NCBI RefSeq assembly: GCF_021391395.1
Contig: NZ_CP090059.1
Coordinates: 1,535,001-1,599,000, forward strand
Source of the DNA: Sphingomonas cannabina
GTDB taxonomy: Bacteria > Pseudomonadota > Alphaproteobacteria > Sphingomonadales > Sphingomonadaceae
Reading direction: 5' to 3'
DNA: 64,000 bases
The notes under the pieces are model-generated. The model was not told the origin of the DNA. It worked only from the letters and a program-made list of their open reading frames with translations, and searched no databases. This document shows positions 17,607 to 25,855 of the stretch, in pieces. Each line of letters begins with the position of its first letter. Within the stretch, counting starts at the first letter, position 1. The translations under genes and the position numbers were made by a program.

Positions 17607-18388
17607 TCCGGCTGCTGCTCTGCGACGACGAGCCGCTCGCGATCGAACGGCTGCGCGATCTCGCCGCGCGCATTCCCGATGTCGAGGTGGTGGGGACCGC
17701 CAGCAATGGCCGCGCCGCGCTCGACGCCATCGCCGCGCTCGCGCCCGATGTCGCGATGCTCGACGTCGAAATGCCGGCGCTCGACGGCTTCGACGTGGTC
17801 GAGGCGCTGGCGCTCGCCGGCGGACCGTCGCCGCTGATCGTGTTCGTCACCGCCTATCCGCAGTTCGCCGCCCATGCCTTCGACAGCGGCGCGATCGATT
17901 TCCTGACCAAGCCGGTACGACTCGCCCGGCTCGAGACCGCGATCGAGCGGGTGCGGCGCGCGATCGAGGACCGCAGCGCCGCCGCGCGCCTCGCCGACCT
18001 CGCCCGTCAGCTCGAGGTGCTCAGGGCCGAGCGGCAGAGCGAGAGCGGCGAGCGCGGCTATCTCTGGGTCCAGCGTCGCGGCGAGAGCGTACGGATCGCT
18101 CTCGGTGAGGTCGATCGCGTCCAGGCCGAGGGCGAATATGTCCGTCTCTACCACGGCGCCGTATCCTACCTGCATCGCGAGCCGATCAGCAGCCTGATCG
18201 AGCGTTTCGATCCGGCGCGGTTTCTGCGCATCCACCGCTCGCATATCATCAACCGCGACCGGGTAGCGTCGATCCGGCGACGGCCGGCGGGGGGCTATAC
18301 GATCGTCACCGTCGACGGCGAGCAGCTGCCGGTCGGGCGCAACTATCGCGCGGTGGTGCGCGACCTGGTCGGGCGCGGCGAGGGATGA
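17603..18388 (+). CDS. LytTR family response regulator
   Basis: A 261-residue regulator. The receiver domain has the acidic pocket CDDEP, phospho-acceptor Asp in VAMLDVEMPALDGF near residue 54, and Lys in FLTKPVRL near residue 105. The C-terminal LytTR DNA-binding domain spans about residues 150-258 (VDRVQAEGEYVRLYHG, RFLRIHRSHIINRD, LPVGRNYR). It partners the kinase upstream through a four-base overlap. The kinase promoter region carries paired direct repeats of the LytTR type. Confidence 0.93.
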   Translation: MIRLLLCDDEPLAIERLRDLAARIPDVEVVGTASNGRAALDAIAALAPDVAMLDVEMPALDGFDVVEALALAGGPSPLIVFVTAYPQFAAHAFDSGAIDFLTKPVRLARLETAIERVRRAIEDRSAAARLADLARQLEVLRAERQSESGERGYLWVQRRGESVRIALGEVDRVQAEGEYVRLYHGAVSYLHREPISSLIERFDPARFLRIHRSHIINRDRVASIRRRPAGGYTIVTVDGEQLPVGRNYRAVVRDLVGRGEG

Positions 18389-18429
18389 GGCGCTTGCCGT
18401 CCGCGCCCGACGGCGCGACAATGCCGCCG

Positions 18430-18759
18430 ATGCGACGCCTGAGTCTCCTGCCCGTCTTGCTGCTCGCCGGCTGCGGCGGCGGCACGCCCAGCCAGCCGGC
18501 CGCCGAGCCTACGGCCGAGCCGCCGAGCGCCTTCCAGAACCAGGTCGCGGCCTTGCCGGAGGGCCAGCGCAAGGGCGTGTTCATCCGTGCGATCCGCGAT
18601 GCCGGCTTCGACTGCCAGGGCGTGGTCGAAGCGCACCGCCAGGGCGAAGGGTTGAGCGGTCAGCCGCTCTACGTCGCGCAGTGCAGCGACAAGAAATATT
18701 ACGGCATCCTGCTCGGCCGCGACGGCACCGCCCAGGTGGTGACGCGGGGGGATCGCTGA
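18430..18759 (+). CDS. Small putative lipoprotein
   Basis: A 109-residue protein from the ATG at 18430, whose first 15 residues (MRRLSLLPVLLLAGC) form a compact lipoprotein signal with lipobox LLAGC. A Pro/Glu-rich linker and a small domain with two further cysteines follow (GFDCQGV and AQCSDKKYYGILL). An earlier in-frame ATG at 18385 overlaps the response regulator stop (ATGA), so co-translation from there is also possible. Function is unknown; the same domain type occurs in sphingomonad hypothetical proteins. Confidence 0.7.
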   Translation: MRRLSLLPVLLLAGCGGGTPSQPAAEPTAEPPSAFQNQVAALPEGQRKGVFIRAIRDAGFDCQGVVEAHRQGEGLSGQPLYVAQCSDKKYYGILLGRDGTAQVVTRGDR

Positions 18760-18770
18760 GACTACCCCTC

Positions 18771-18876
18771 CGTCACCCCGGCGAAGGCCGGGGTCCACCA
18801 AGCGTCTAGTTCTGACGCCTAAACCTCTTGTCCGGCACATGCGGCACGGTGGGCCCCGGCCTTCGCCGGGGTGACG
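18771..18876. repeat. REP-like palindromic repeat (CGTCACCCCGGCG type)
   Basis: Left arm CGTCACCCCGGCGAAGGCCG plus GGGTCCACC and its inverse at 18848-18876 (GGTGGGCCCCGGCC, TTCGCCGGGGTGACG) flank about 45 unique bases. It lies between the small lipoprotein and the PhoX-like gene, which converge here. It belongs to the same general class as 2083 and 54172. Confidence 0.85.
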
Positions 18877-18883
18877 GGAATGC

Positions 18884-18914
18884 AAAAAGAGGGGCCGCCG
18901 AAGCAGCCCCTTTT
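18884..18914 (-). terminator. Intrinsic terminator of the PhoX-like gene
   Basis: Read on the minus strand: GGGGCTGC-TTCG-GCGGCCCC followed by TCTTTTT. The stem closes with a stable UUCG tetraloop and a U-tract, 20 bases after the PhoX-like stop codon. Confidence 0.8.
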
Positions 18915-18934
18915 CCCTTCAGCCGATCGGCCGG

Positions 18935-21418
18935 TCAGAGCCCGATGACCCCGCCGTCGGTGCGCTGGATCACGATCGTTGCCGAGCGCGGGCGCGAGTT
19001 GCTGGGATCGCTGCCGGTCGCCTGGTTGGCCGGCCAGTGGCTGGTGATGTTGGTCGTGTTGCCGTTCTCGCCGGGGTGCTGAATGTTGACGAACATCGTG
19101 CGGCCGTCGGGCGTGGTGTCGACGCCGGTGATCTCGGCCTCGAGCGGGCCGACCAGGAAGCGCTTGAGATTGGTGCCCGGCGCCTTGCCGACCTTGGTCG
19201 CGACGCTGACGGTGGTGCCGTCGGCGTTGGTGTTGACAATGGTCTTGTTGGCCGCGTCGCCGCCGTCGCCGACGATGCCCGGGATCGCCGCCAGCATCAT
19301 GCAGTTGGTGACGTCCAGATAGGCGCTGTCGTCGGTCTGGATCCACAGCAGCGGCGTGGCCTGGCCGGCGACGTTGGAATTGCGCGAGAACCAGCAGCCG
19401 TCGGGGCTTGAGAAATCATTGTCGGAGGTGAGGCCCGAGACGTTGATGTTGGCCGGATCGAGGTCCTGCCCCGCACCGAACAGATAGATGTCCCAGGTGA
19501 AGGTCGTCGCCTCCGAGCTGTTGCTGGCCTCGCGCAGGCGGATGATGTGGCCGTTGCGGTTGCCGATCGAGGTGCTGGGCGGGTCCTTGTAGGCACGCGG
19601 GTTCGCGGCGTCGGCGTTGGCCGGGGTACGCGTCGAATTGTTGGTGAGGGTGAGATAGACCTCGCCGGTCGCCGGATTGACTGCGGTCCATTCCGGCCGG
19701 TCCATCTTGGTCGCCGCCAGCGCATCGCCGGCGAGCCGGGCGTGGGTCAGCACGTCGGCCTGGTCGGCGAACGGATAGGTGGTGTTGGCGCTGGTCAGCG
19801 GCGCGGTGCCGAAGGTCAGCGGCAGCCAGGTGCCGGTGCCGTCCGCCTTGAACTGCGCGACGTAGAGTGTGCCGCTGTCGAGATATTTGTCGCCCATCGC
19901 CAGCCGGTCGGCATTGGTCGCATCCGCCGCGACCCAGGCGGTCGCCGAGACGAACTTGTAGAGATATTCGTTCACCGCGTCGTCGCCCATGTAGAAGGCG
20001 GGCTTGACCCCGGCGACGAACGGCGAGGGCCAGCAGCCCTCGTGGTTCATGCGGCCGAGCGCGGTGCGCTTCCGCGGCGTCTTGCTCTTGTCGTAAGGAT
20101 CGATCTCGACCACCCAGCCGAACTGGTTGGGCTCGTTGCGGAAATCCGTGGTCGCCGAGCCGCCGGTCGCCTGCGCGTCGAAGCGGCGATAGCTGGTGTT
20201 GCTACCGTCGGCGGGCGCCACGGTCGCCCAGCCGAAATTGCCGCTGCTGCTGGTGACGCCGTAACGGGTGAGCGCGGTCACTTCCTTGGCGGAGCGGCGC
20301 GGATTGTCGGCCGCGGCGGGGCGGCGGAAATAGCCGGCCCAATTCTCCTCGCAGGTGAGCAGCGTGCCCCACTGCGTATAGCCGTTGGCGCAGTTGTTGA
20401 GCGTGCCGCGGCCCTGGCTGCCGTCGGTCGAGAAGGCGGTCTGGATCAGGCTCGACCCCTTGACCGGCCCGTTGAACACCACCGGCGTATTGGGCGTGAC
20501 GCGGCGGTTGTAGCTGCTCGCCTGGACATAGCCCCAGCCGGCGGAGCTCTTCGTCACCTCGACGACGCTGACGCCGTGCGCCTCGATCTCCTTGATCGCC
20601 TCGCTCTCCGGCCGCGCGCCGCCCGGGGAGGTCGGGCCGTTCACATGGAGATAGGCCTGGTTGATGTTCTCATGGTTCATCGCCAGCAGGCCGCGCGTCG
20701 AGCTCTGGTCGTCGCGCGATCCGTCGCTGGCGAGGCCGAACCAGTGCATCGCGTCATGATGGTCGCCGGCGCGGTTGGCGAAGCCCGTGTCGGTGCCGTC
20801 GTTCTTGTATGCCGCGGTGTCGGCGGTGATCGGGTCGCCGGTGCGGTAGAGCACGCCGACGGTATAGCCGGCCGGCACCGTCACCACGTCGTTCTTGTTC
20901 TTGGCCACCGCGGTAAAGCTGAGCTTCGCGGCGGAGACGCTGACGATCGCATCGGCGCTGGAGGTGTTGCCCGAATTGTCGGTCGCGGCGAAGCGGATCG
21001 CGACCGAGGTCGTCGACGATACCGCCGGCGCGACGAAGGTGGTGGAGGTGCCGGTGGTCGCGCTCAACGACACGACCGGGCCGCTGACCTGGGTGAAGGT
21101 AGTGGCGGTGACGGAGCCGTCGTCGGTGGCGGTGCCGGTGACGGTCACCAGCGTGCCGGCCGTCGCGGTCGCGGGCGAGGCCGTGGCGGAGACGGTGGGC
21201 GGGGGATTGCCCGTGCCGTTGTCGTCGTCATTGTTGTCGCACGCCGCCAGCGCGGTGCTGCCGAACACCGCCATCGCCATCGCACCGACGCCGCTGCGCA
21301 GCGTCTCGCGCCGCGAATAGCGCTGATCGATCAGGTCGTTGAGGCTGGGGCCGGTGCTGCGGTTGGTGTCGACGTCGCCGTCGTCATAGCCGATGTCGGT
21401 ACGGATAATCTCGGTCAT
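18935..21418 (-). CDS. phoX: PhoX-family (DUF839) Tat lipoprotein, probable secreted phosphatase
   Basis: An 827-residue protein. The N-terminus has a twin-arginine motif (RYSRRETLRSG, residues 33-43), a hydrophobic stretch and a lipobox (STALAAC, Cys60), then an acidic DNNDDD tract. An Ig/PKD-like domain (about residues 72-163) precedes the DUF839 catalytic region, with LLAMNHENINQ, GTLLTCEENWAGY, GRMNHEGCWPSPF, YMGDDAVNEY and MDRPEWTAVNP. PhoX enzymes are Ca/Fe-dependent phosphomonoesterases. The ATG at 21418 has GGGGGA five bases upstream. A Pho-box-like array lies 71 bp upstream, and type II secretion genes adjoin. Activity is inferred. Confidence 0.88.
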   Translation of the reverse strand: MTEIIRTDIGYDDGDVDTNRSTGPSLNDLIDQRYSRRETLRSGVGAMAMAVFGSTALAACDNNDDDNGTGNPPPTVSATASPATATAGTLVTVTGTATDDGSVTATTFTQVSGPVVSLSATTGTSTTFVAPAVSSTTSVAIRFAATDNSGNTSSADAIVSVSAAKLSFTAVAKNKNDVVTVPAGYTVGVLYRTGDPITADTAAYKNDGTDTGFANRAGDHHDAMHWFGLASDGSRDDQSSTRGLLAMNHENINQAYLHVNGPTSPGGARPESEAIKEIEAHGVSVVEVTKSSAGWGYVQASSYNRRVTPNTPVVFNGPVKGSSLIQTAFSTDGSQGRGTLNNCANGYTQWGTLLTCEENWAGYFRRPAAADNPRRSAKEVTALTRYGVTSSSGNFGWATVAPADGSNTSYRRFDAQATGGSATTDFRNEPNQFGWVVEIDPYDKSKTPRKRTALGRMNHEGCWPSPFVAGVKPAFYMGDDAVNEYLYKFVSATAWVAADATNADRLAMGDKYLDSGTLYVAQFKADGTGTWLPLTFGTAPLTSANTTYPFADQADVLTHARLAGDALAATKMDRPEWTAVNPATGEVYLTLTNNSTRTPANADAANPRAYKDPPSTSIGNRNGHIIRLREASNSSEATTFTWDIYLFGAGQDLDPANINVSGLTSDNDFSSPDGCWFSRNSNVAGQATPLLWIQTDDSAYLDVTNCMMLAAIPGIVGDGGDAANKTIVNTNADGTTVSVATKVGKAPGTNLKRFLVGPLEAEITGVDTTPDGRTMFVNIQHPGENGNTTNITSHWPANQATGSDPSNSRPRSATIVIQRTDGGVIGL

Positions 21419-21488
21419 TGCATCCCCCGTGTGCTGCCCGGCCCCGGACTTGAGGCGGCGTCTGGTGTTTCGTCGATGACGAGAGTCC

Positions 21489-21527
21489 CTGACGGATCGG
21501 TGAAGCTGCGGTGACACTTTTGTGAAG
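21489..21527 (-). promoter_or_regulatory. Pho-box-like array, four half-sites at 11-bp spacing
   Basis: On the minus strand the hexamers CTTCAC (21527-21522), TGTCAC (21516-21511), CTTCAC (21505-21500) and CGTCAG (21494-21489) recur at exactly 11-bp steps, with an A-rich first spacer (AAAAG). PhoB binds tandem 11-bp repeats based on TGTCA. The array ends 71 bp before the PhoX-like start, a usual place for an activator site. It could also affect the plus-strand module at 21600. Confidence 0.65.
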
Positions 21528-21599
21528 GCGCGCCAAGGCTCTCGTCAAGGATTTGCGTCGGGCTGTTCGCGTTCGTCAGAGTCGCCTAGTGGCGATGTC

Positions 21600-22124
21600 A
21601 TGGATTTGCCGCCGCCCGATCCCCTGCCGCCGACGCCGAGCCTTGTTGATCGCGTGCGCGAAAGGCTGATGCGGCCGCGACCCGCCATCGATCTGCGCGG
21701 CGGCTGGCGCTTGGGTGCGGCCTTGGCCGTGCTGCTCGCGGCAGGGCCGCTGGCGACCCTGCTCGGTGCCCGGCTGATGGAGGATCGTGCGCGGAGTGAA
21801 GCCGCCGCGCTCCGTCCCGCTGCCGCGCCGCGACTGGCGGTGGAGGCGGCGCGCAGTGCGGGTCAAGCGGAACTGGCGCCCTTGCTGACCCGCCCCGGAG
21901 TCGGCGCGACGCTGGAGGGAATCGCGCGGGCATTGCCGGCGGAGGCGACGCTGGTCCGAGCCGAGCGCGGCGGCGACGGCCGGTTGACGCTCGATATCGC
22001 CGCACCCGACCCGGACAAGCTGCGCTCGGCGCTGCGGCGCGACCCGTTGACCGGGCGGTTGCGCGATACCGGCCAGCGGCGCGGCGACGCGGCGATCGTC
22101 GTGACGTTCGAGGAAGGGGCATGA
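21600..22124 (+). CDS. PilN/GspL-like type II secretion platform protein
   Basis: A 174-residue bitopic protein. The first 40 residues are Pro-rich and basic, one membrane span lies at about residues 40-60, and a periplasmic domain with the PilN-like pattern LEGIARALPAEATLV...LTLDIAAPDPDKLRSAL follows. I placed the start at the ATG at 21600. It is the first gene of a three-gene unit (overlaps ATGA with the next) that resembles PilN-PilO-PilP or GspL-GspM-GspC. A full-length GspL is encoded at 27333, so this is an additional copy of the platform. Assignment rests on architecture more than on sequence identity. Confidence 0.6.
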   Translation: MDLPPPDPLPPTPSLVDRVRERLMRPRPAIDLRGGWRLGAALAVLLAAGPLATLLGARLMEDRARSEAAALRPAAAPRLAVEAARSAGQAELAPLLTRPGVGATLEGIARALPAEATLVRAERGGDGRLTLDIAAPDPDKLRSALRRDPLTGRLRDTGQRRGDAAIVVTFEEGA

Positions 22125-22579
22125 AGCTGCCGCCGCTCGTCTGGGGTGCGGCGCTGGGCCTGGCCGCCGCGATCCTGCTGGCGCCGTTCGGGTGCGCCGC
22201 GCTCGGCGACCTGGCGGCGGCGCGGGCGGAGCGCGACCGGCTCGCGGCGTCGATGAAAAGAGTGGTTCCGCGATCGGTGGTCCAGGATGGCCTCGCGATG
22301 CCGGCGGCGGATCGCGATGCGGCCAACCGGCTGCTCGCGGCGCGTATCCGCCTGCTCGCCGGGCGCGGGGCGGTGTTGGTCGAGGATGCCGCGCCTGTCG
22401 CCGACGCGGCCGGGCTGGCGCGGATCAGGGTGCGGCTGTCGGGCTCCGAGGACGCGGTGATCGCGCTGGCCGACACGATCGAGCGCACGCCGCCGCTCGC
22501 CCGCTTCGCCCGCTGGCGGATCGAGGCGAGCGGGAGCGCCGTCCGCCTCCAGGGCGAGTTGGTTGCGCCATGGCGTTGA
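22121..22579 (+). CDS. GspM/PilO-like protein (GspMb type)
   Basis: A 152-residue protein with one N-terminal membrane span (residues 8-27), a short coiled coil (LAAARAERDRLAASM) and a periplasmic ferredoxin-like domain ending LARFARWRIEASGSAVRLQGEL. This is the layout of GspM/PilO proteins, closest to the short GspMb (T2SSM_b) type. It overlaps the upstream gene by four bases and the downstream gene by ten. Together these three genes form a second inner-membrane platform module for the secretion system. Confidence 0.65.
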   Translation: MKLPPLVWGAALGLAAAILLAPFGCAALGDLAAARAERDRLAASMKRVVPRSVVQDGLAMPAADRDAANRLLAARIRLLAGRGAVLVEDAAPVADAAGLARIRVRLSGSEDAVIALADTIERTPPLARFARWRIEASGSAVRLQGELVAPWR

Positions 22580-23001
22580 GCCGATTCGAGACAGTCGTGC
22601 TGGCTTTGGCAGCGGGAATCGCGATGGCGATGCCGCTCTGGCTGCTTCAGCCGGACCGCACCGTGGCACCCGCCGGGCCGGCGGCGCCCCTTGCCGCGCC
22701 GCCCGTGCCGCCGCCGCTGACCGCCGTCTTCTCCCGATCGCTCTTCGGCGCCACGTCACCCGAGGCGGAGGCGCCGCTGCCGCCGGACGCGCCGCAGCTC
22801 GTCGGCATCGTCGGCCGGATCGGCAGCGATGCGGTGGCGATGGTGCGGTCGGGCGACGGCACTGGCCGCACGCTGCGGCCGGGCGAGAGCGTCGACGGCT
22901 GGACGCTCGAATCGCTCGCGATCGACGCCGCCTTCTTCACCCGCGGCGGCCAGCGCCTGCGCGTACCGCTGCCGGCCGGCGATGAGGCCGCGCCTCAGTA
23001 G
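22570..23001 (+). CDS. GspC/PilP-like protein with HR-type domain
   Basis: A 143-residue protein. One membrane span (residues 8-25) and a Pro/Ala-rich linker precede a small beta domain (PQLVGIVGRIGSDAVAMVRSGDGTGRTLRPGESVDGWTLE is its core, residues 77-115 approximately). That core matches the HR domain through which GspC and PilP touch the secretin. There is no PDZ domain, unlike the full-length GspC at 25064. Its end overlaps the convergent gspD stop by seven bases. It may supply an alternative link between platform and secretin. Confidence 0.65.
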   Translation: MALSRFETVVLALAAGIAMAMPLWLLQPDRTVAPAGPAAPLAAPPVPPPLTAVFSRSLFGATSPEAEAPLPPDAPQLVGIVGRIGSDAVAMVRSGDGTGRTLRPGESVDGWTLESLAIDAAFFTRGGQRLRVPLPAGDEAAPQ

Positions 23002-25049
23002 ATCCCGTTGACCTCCAGTGTCAGCCGCGGCCCCGGCGGGTTGAGCAGCAGGCTGCGCTTGTCGCGCACGGTGGCCTCATGGCCGCGCAGCTTGGCATAG
23101 CGCTCGTCGGTCGCCGCCTTCGCCGCCGCGCCGTCGCGCAGGATGGTCGGCTTCAGGAAGATGAACAAAGTGCGCTTGACCTGCCCTTCGCGCCGCGACT
23201 TGAACAGCTCGCCGAGCACCGGGATGTCGCCGAGCAGCGGCACCTGGCTCTTGGTCTGGGACCGGTCGTCGGAGATGAGACCGCCAAGCACGATCGTCTG
23301 GCCGTCGTCGGCGAGCACGGTGGTGTTGATCGCGCGCTTCTGGGTGATGATGTCGGCGGCGGTCGACAGCTGCGTCGACGAGATCGCCGAGGCTTCCTGG
23401 CTGATCTCCAGCCGGATGGTGTCGCCGGCGTTGATCCGCGGCAGCACGCGCAGGGTGATGCCGACGTCCTTGCGCTCGATGGTGTTGAAGGGATCGGCGT
23501 TGCCGTTGTTGGTGATGATCGATCCGGTGAGGAAGGGCACTTCCTGCGCCACCACGATCTCGCCGACCTTGTTGTCGAGCGTGGTGATCTGCGGCGTCGA
23601 CAACAGGTTCGACTTGGTCGAGGTGCCGAGCGCACGTACCAGGATCGAGAAGTCGTCGCCGATCGTGATATTCCCGCTCAAGCCCTCGCCGAGCAGATTT
23701 GCCGCAGGCACGCCAAGCGCGCCGAGTATTCTCGCCAGTGAGGGTCCAGGCGACTCGAACGAGGTGCCGACACCCTCGACCTGGCTGAGCGCTGCGGCGG
23801 AGGTACCGATCTGCACGGCCAGCTGCTCGGCATCGTCGCCGATGATCTCGGCGATCGCGGCCTCGATCAGCACCTGCGGGCGGCGGACGTCGAGGTCGGG
23901 GATCAGCCGCTCGATGTTGCCGACCGCGCTCGGCGTGCCGCGCACCACTATGGCATTGATGTCCGGCGCCGGCTGGACGGTGATGTCGGGGGTCGAGAAG
24001 CCCTGCGGCGTCGCTTCCTGCTGGTTCTGGCCGACGGTGGAGATGCTGCCCGTCGTGCCACCCTGGCCGGCCGCGCCCGCCAGCGCGCCGGCGGCATTGG
24101 CCTGGTTCGACGCGTTCTGCGCGATCAGGTTGCCGAGCTGTGCGGTCGGGCTCGCGCCGCCCGGCGAGCGGCGCTGGGAAAGGCTGCGCGCGACCGGATT
24201 GGTGACCGCGCCCTGCTCGCCCAGGATGCCGCGCAGCACGTCGGTCACCGATTCGGCGTCGGCATAGTTGAGGCGGAACACGCGCGTCACCGGCGTCGCG
24301 CCGCCCGGCGCGTCGAGCGCCTGCGCCATCCGCCGTGCTTCGGCGACCGCGGCAGGCGTGCCGCGCACGACGATGCTGTTGCTGCGCACGTCGCCCGCGA
24401 CGCGCGTGCCTTCGCCCATCACGGCCTGCAGCGACTGGGCGATGTCGGCGGCGTTGCCGTTCTTGAGGACGATGGTGGTGAAGGTCGATCCCCCGCCGCC
24501 GTCGAGCGAGCGCGCCAGCGCCTCGATGCGGCGGACGTTGTCGGCATAGTCGGTGACGACGATCGCATTGGGCTGGGTGAGCGGCTCGACCGAGCCGAAG
24601 GTGGCGACCAGCGGCCGCACGATCCGCGCCGCATCGGCCGAGGGGACGTTGGACAGGCGGATCATCCGCGTCACCAGCTCCTGCCCGCCCGCCCCGCGGC
24701 CGGGCACGCCGCCGTCGCGCACGGCGTTGGCCGCCGGCACGATCCGCCACGCGCGGCCGGAGCGCACCGCCGCGAAGCCGTTGGCGCGCAGCACCGACTG
24801 GAACAGGTCCCATACGCCGGCCTGGCTCAGCGGCTCGGCGGAGGTGACGGTGACGACGCCCTTGACCGCGGGATCCAGGATCAGCGTGCGGCCGGTCAGC
24901 CGGCTGATCTGATCGGCGACGTCGGCGATCTCGACGCCGCGCATGTTGACGACGATGTCGTTGGGCGCGCCCTGCGGCTCGGTCTGCGCATTCAGCGCGG
25001 AACTCGCCAATATCAGCGCGAGCATGGAAAGGCGGATCGGATGGGCCAC
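22995..25049 (-). CDS. gspD: Type II secretion secretin GspD
   Basis: A 684-residue secretin. The signal peptide (MAHPIRLSMLALILASSALNAQ) precedes an N0 domain (IVVNMRGVEIADVADQISRL), KH-like N1-N3 domains with repeated NSIVVRGTP-type motifs, and the secretin core ending VPLLGDIPVLGELFKS and TLFIFLKPTILRD near residues 600-640. A Gly/Asn/Gln-rich stretch of about 60 residues separates N3 halves. It forms the outer-membrane channel. It is the last gene of the gspG-H-I-C-D unit, 14 bp after gspC. No pilotin gene was recognised nearby. Confidence 0.95.
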   Translation of the reverse strand: MAHPIRLSMLALILASSALNAQTEPQGAPNDIVVNMRGVEIADVADQISRLTGRTLILDPAVKGVVTVTSAEPLSQAGVWDLFQSVLRANGFAAVRSGRAWRIVPAANAVRDGGVPGRGAGGQELVTRMIRLSNVPSADAARIVRPLVATFGSVEPLTQPNAIVVTDYADNVRRIEALARSLDGGGGSTFTTIVLKNGNAADIAQSLQAVMGEGTRVAGDVRSNSIVVRGTPAAVAEARRMAQALDAPGGATPVTRVFRLNYADAESVTDVLRGILGEQGAVTNPVARSLSQRRSPGGASPTAQLGNLIAQNASNQANAAGALAGAAGQGGTTGSISTVGQNQQEATPQGFSTPDITVQPAPDINAIVVRGTPSAVGNIERLIPDLDVRRPQVLIEAAIAEIIGDDAEQLAVQIGTSAAALSQVEGVGTSFESPGPSLARILGALGVPAANLLGEGLSGNITIGDDFSILVRALGTSTKSNLLSTPQITTLDNKVGEIVVAQEVPFLTGSIITNNGNADPFNTIERKDVGITLRVLPRINAGDTIRLEISQEASAISSTQLSTAADIITQKRAINTTVLADDGQTIVLGGLISDDRSQTKSQVPLLGDIPVLGELFKSRREGQVKRTLFIFLKPTILRDGAAAKAATDERYAKLRGHEATVRDKRSLLLNPPGPRLTLEVNGIY

Positions 25050-25063
25050 GGCGGGAATGCTTC

Positions 25064-25855
25064 CTATCGGATGGGGACGGTGAGCGTCAGCCGCTTGCCG
25101 TCGCGAAGGACCTGGATCTGGGCGGTGCCGTCCTGCTGCGCCTTCATCAAGGCGTCGCGGGCGGCGTCGGGGCTGCCGAGCGACGCGCCGTTGAGCGACT
25201 GGACGACGTCGCCCGACTGGAGCCCGGGCGGGGCCCCGTCGCCGACCTGATAGCCGCCCGAGACCGGCCGCGCGCCGAACTGCTGCATCAGCGTTGCGGC
25301 GGACGGGACGGCCGGAGGGGGCGGCGGCGCGGAGGGCCCGGGTGCCGCGGCAGGGGCCGGCGCGCCCGTCGGGCTCGCGGCGGGCGCCGGAGCCGGCTGG
25401 GCGAAGGGATCGGGGAAGGCGAGCGATTCGAGCCGGCCGTTGTTGCGCAGCAGGACGCGCTTGGGCTCGATCGCCTCGATGACCGCGCCGGCAATGGTCT
25501 CGCCGACGCGATAGGTCTTGGTCTCGCTGCCTGCCGCGATGAAGGCGCTGGCGAGCTCGGCCGGCCGCGCGAACACCAGCCCCTTGAGCTCGATCTGGAG
25601 CGCAGTCGGCACCGCGCCGTCGCCGGGCGCGCCGCGCCCGAACGGTGCGAACGCGAGCGCCGGCGCCAGGTCTGGCGGCGGCGGGGCGGGGCGGGCGGTC
25701 ACCGGCACGCTCACGGCACCGGTCCCGGCATGGCCCGCGAGCCGCCAGGTCAGCCCCGCCAGCGCGAAGGCGACCGACACGATCACCAGCCCGGCCAGCA
25801 CGTCGAGCGCGAGCTTGATGCGATAGGGGGTGAGCTGGAAGCGGCCCTGCGTCAT
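25064..25855 (-). CDS. gspC: Type II secretion protein GspC
   Basis: A 263-residue protein. One membrane span lies near residues 17-40, the HR domain (ALQIELKGLVFARPAELAS...YRVGETIAGAVIEAIEPKRV) at about residues 85-140, and a long Pro/Ala linker leads to a C-terminal PDZ domain (YQVGDGAPPGLQSGDVVQSL, then NGASLGSPDAARDAL). It couples the inner-membrane platform to the secretin and may recruit substrates. The ATG overlaps the gspI stop (ATGA). The gene lies between gspI and gspD rather than at the operon head. Confidence 0.92.
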   Translation of the reverse strand: MTQGRFQLTPYRIKLALDVLAGLVIVSVAFALAGLTWRLAGHAGTGAVSVPVTARPAPPPPDLAPALAFAPFGRGAPGDGAVPTALQIELKGLVFARPAELASAFIAAGSETKTYRVGETIAGAVIEAIEPKRVLLRNNGRLESLAFPDPFAQPAPAPAASPTGAPAPAAAPGPSAPPPPPAVPSAATLMQQFGARPVSGGYQVGDGAPPGLQSGDVVQSLNGASLGSPDAARDALMKAQQDGTAQIQVLRDGKRLTLTVPIR

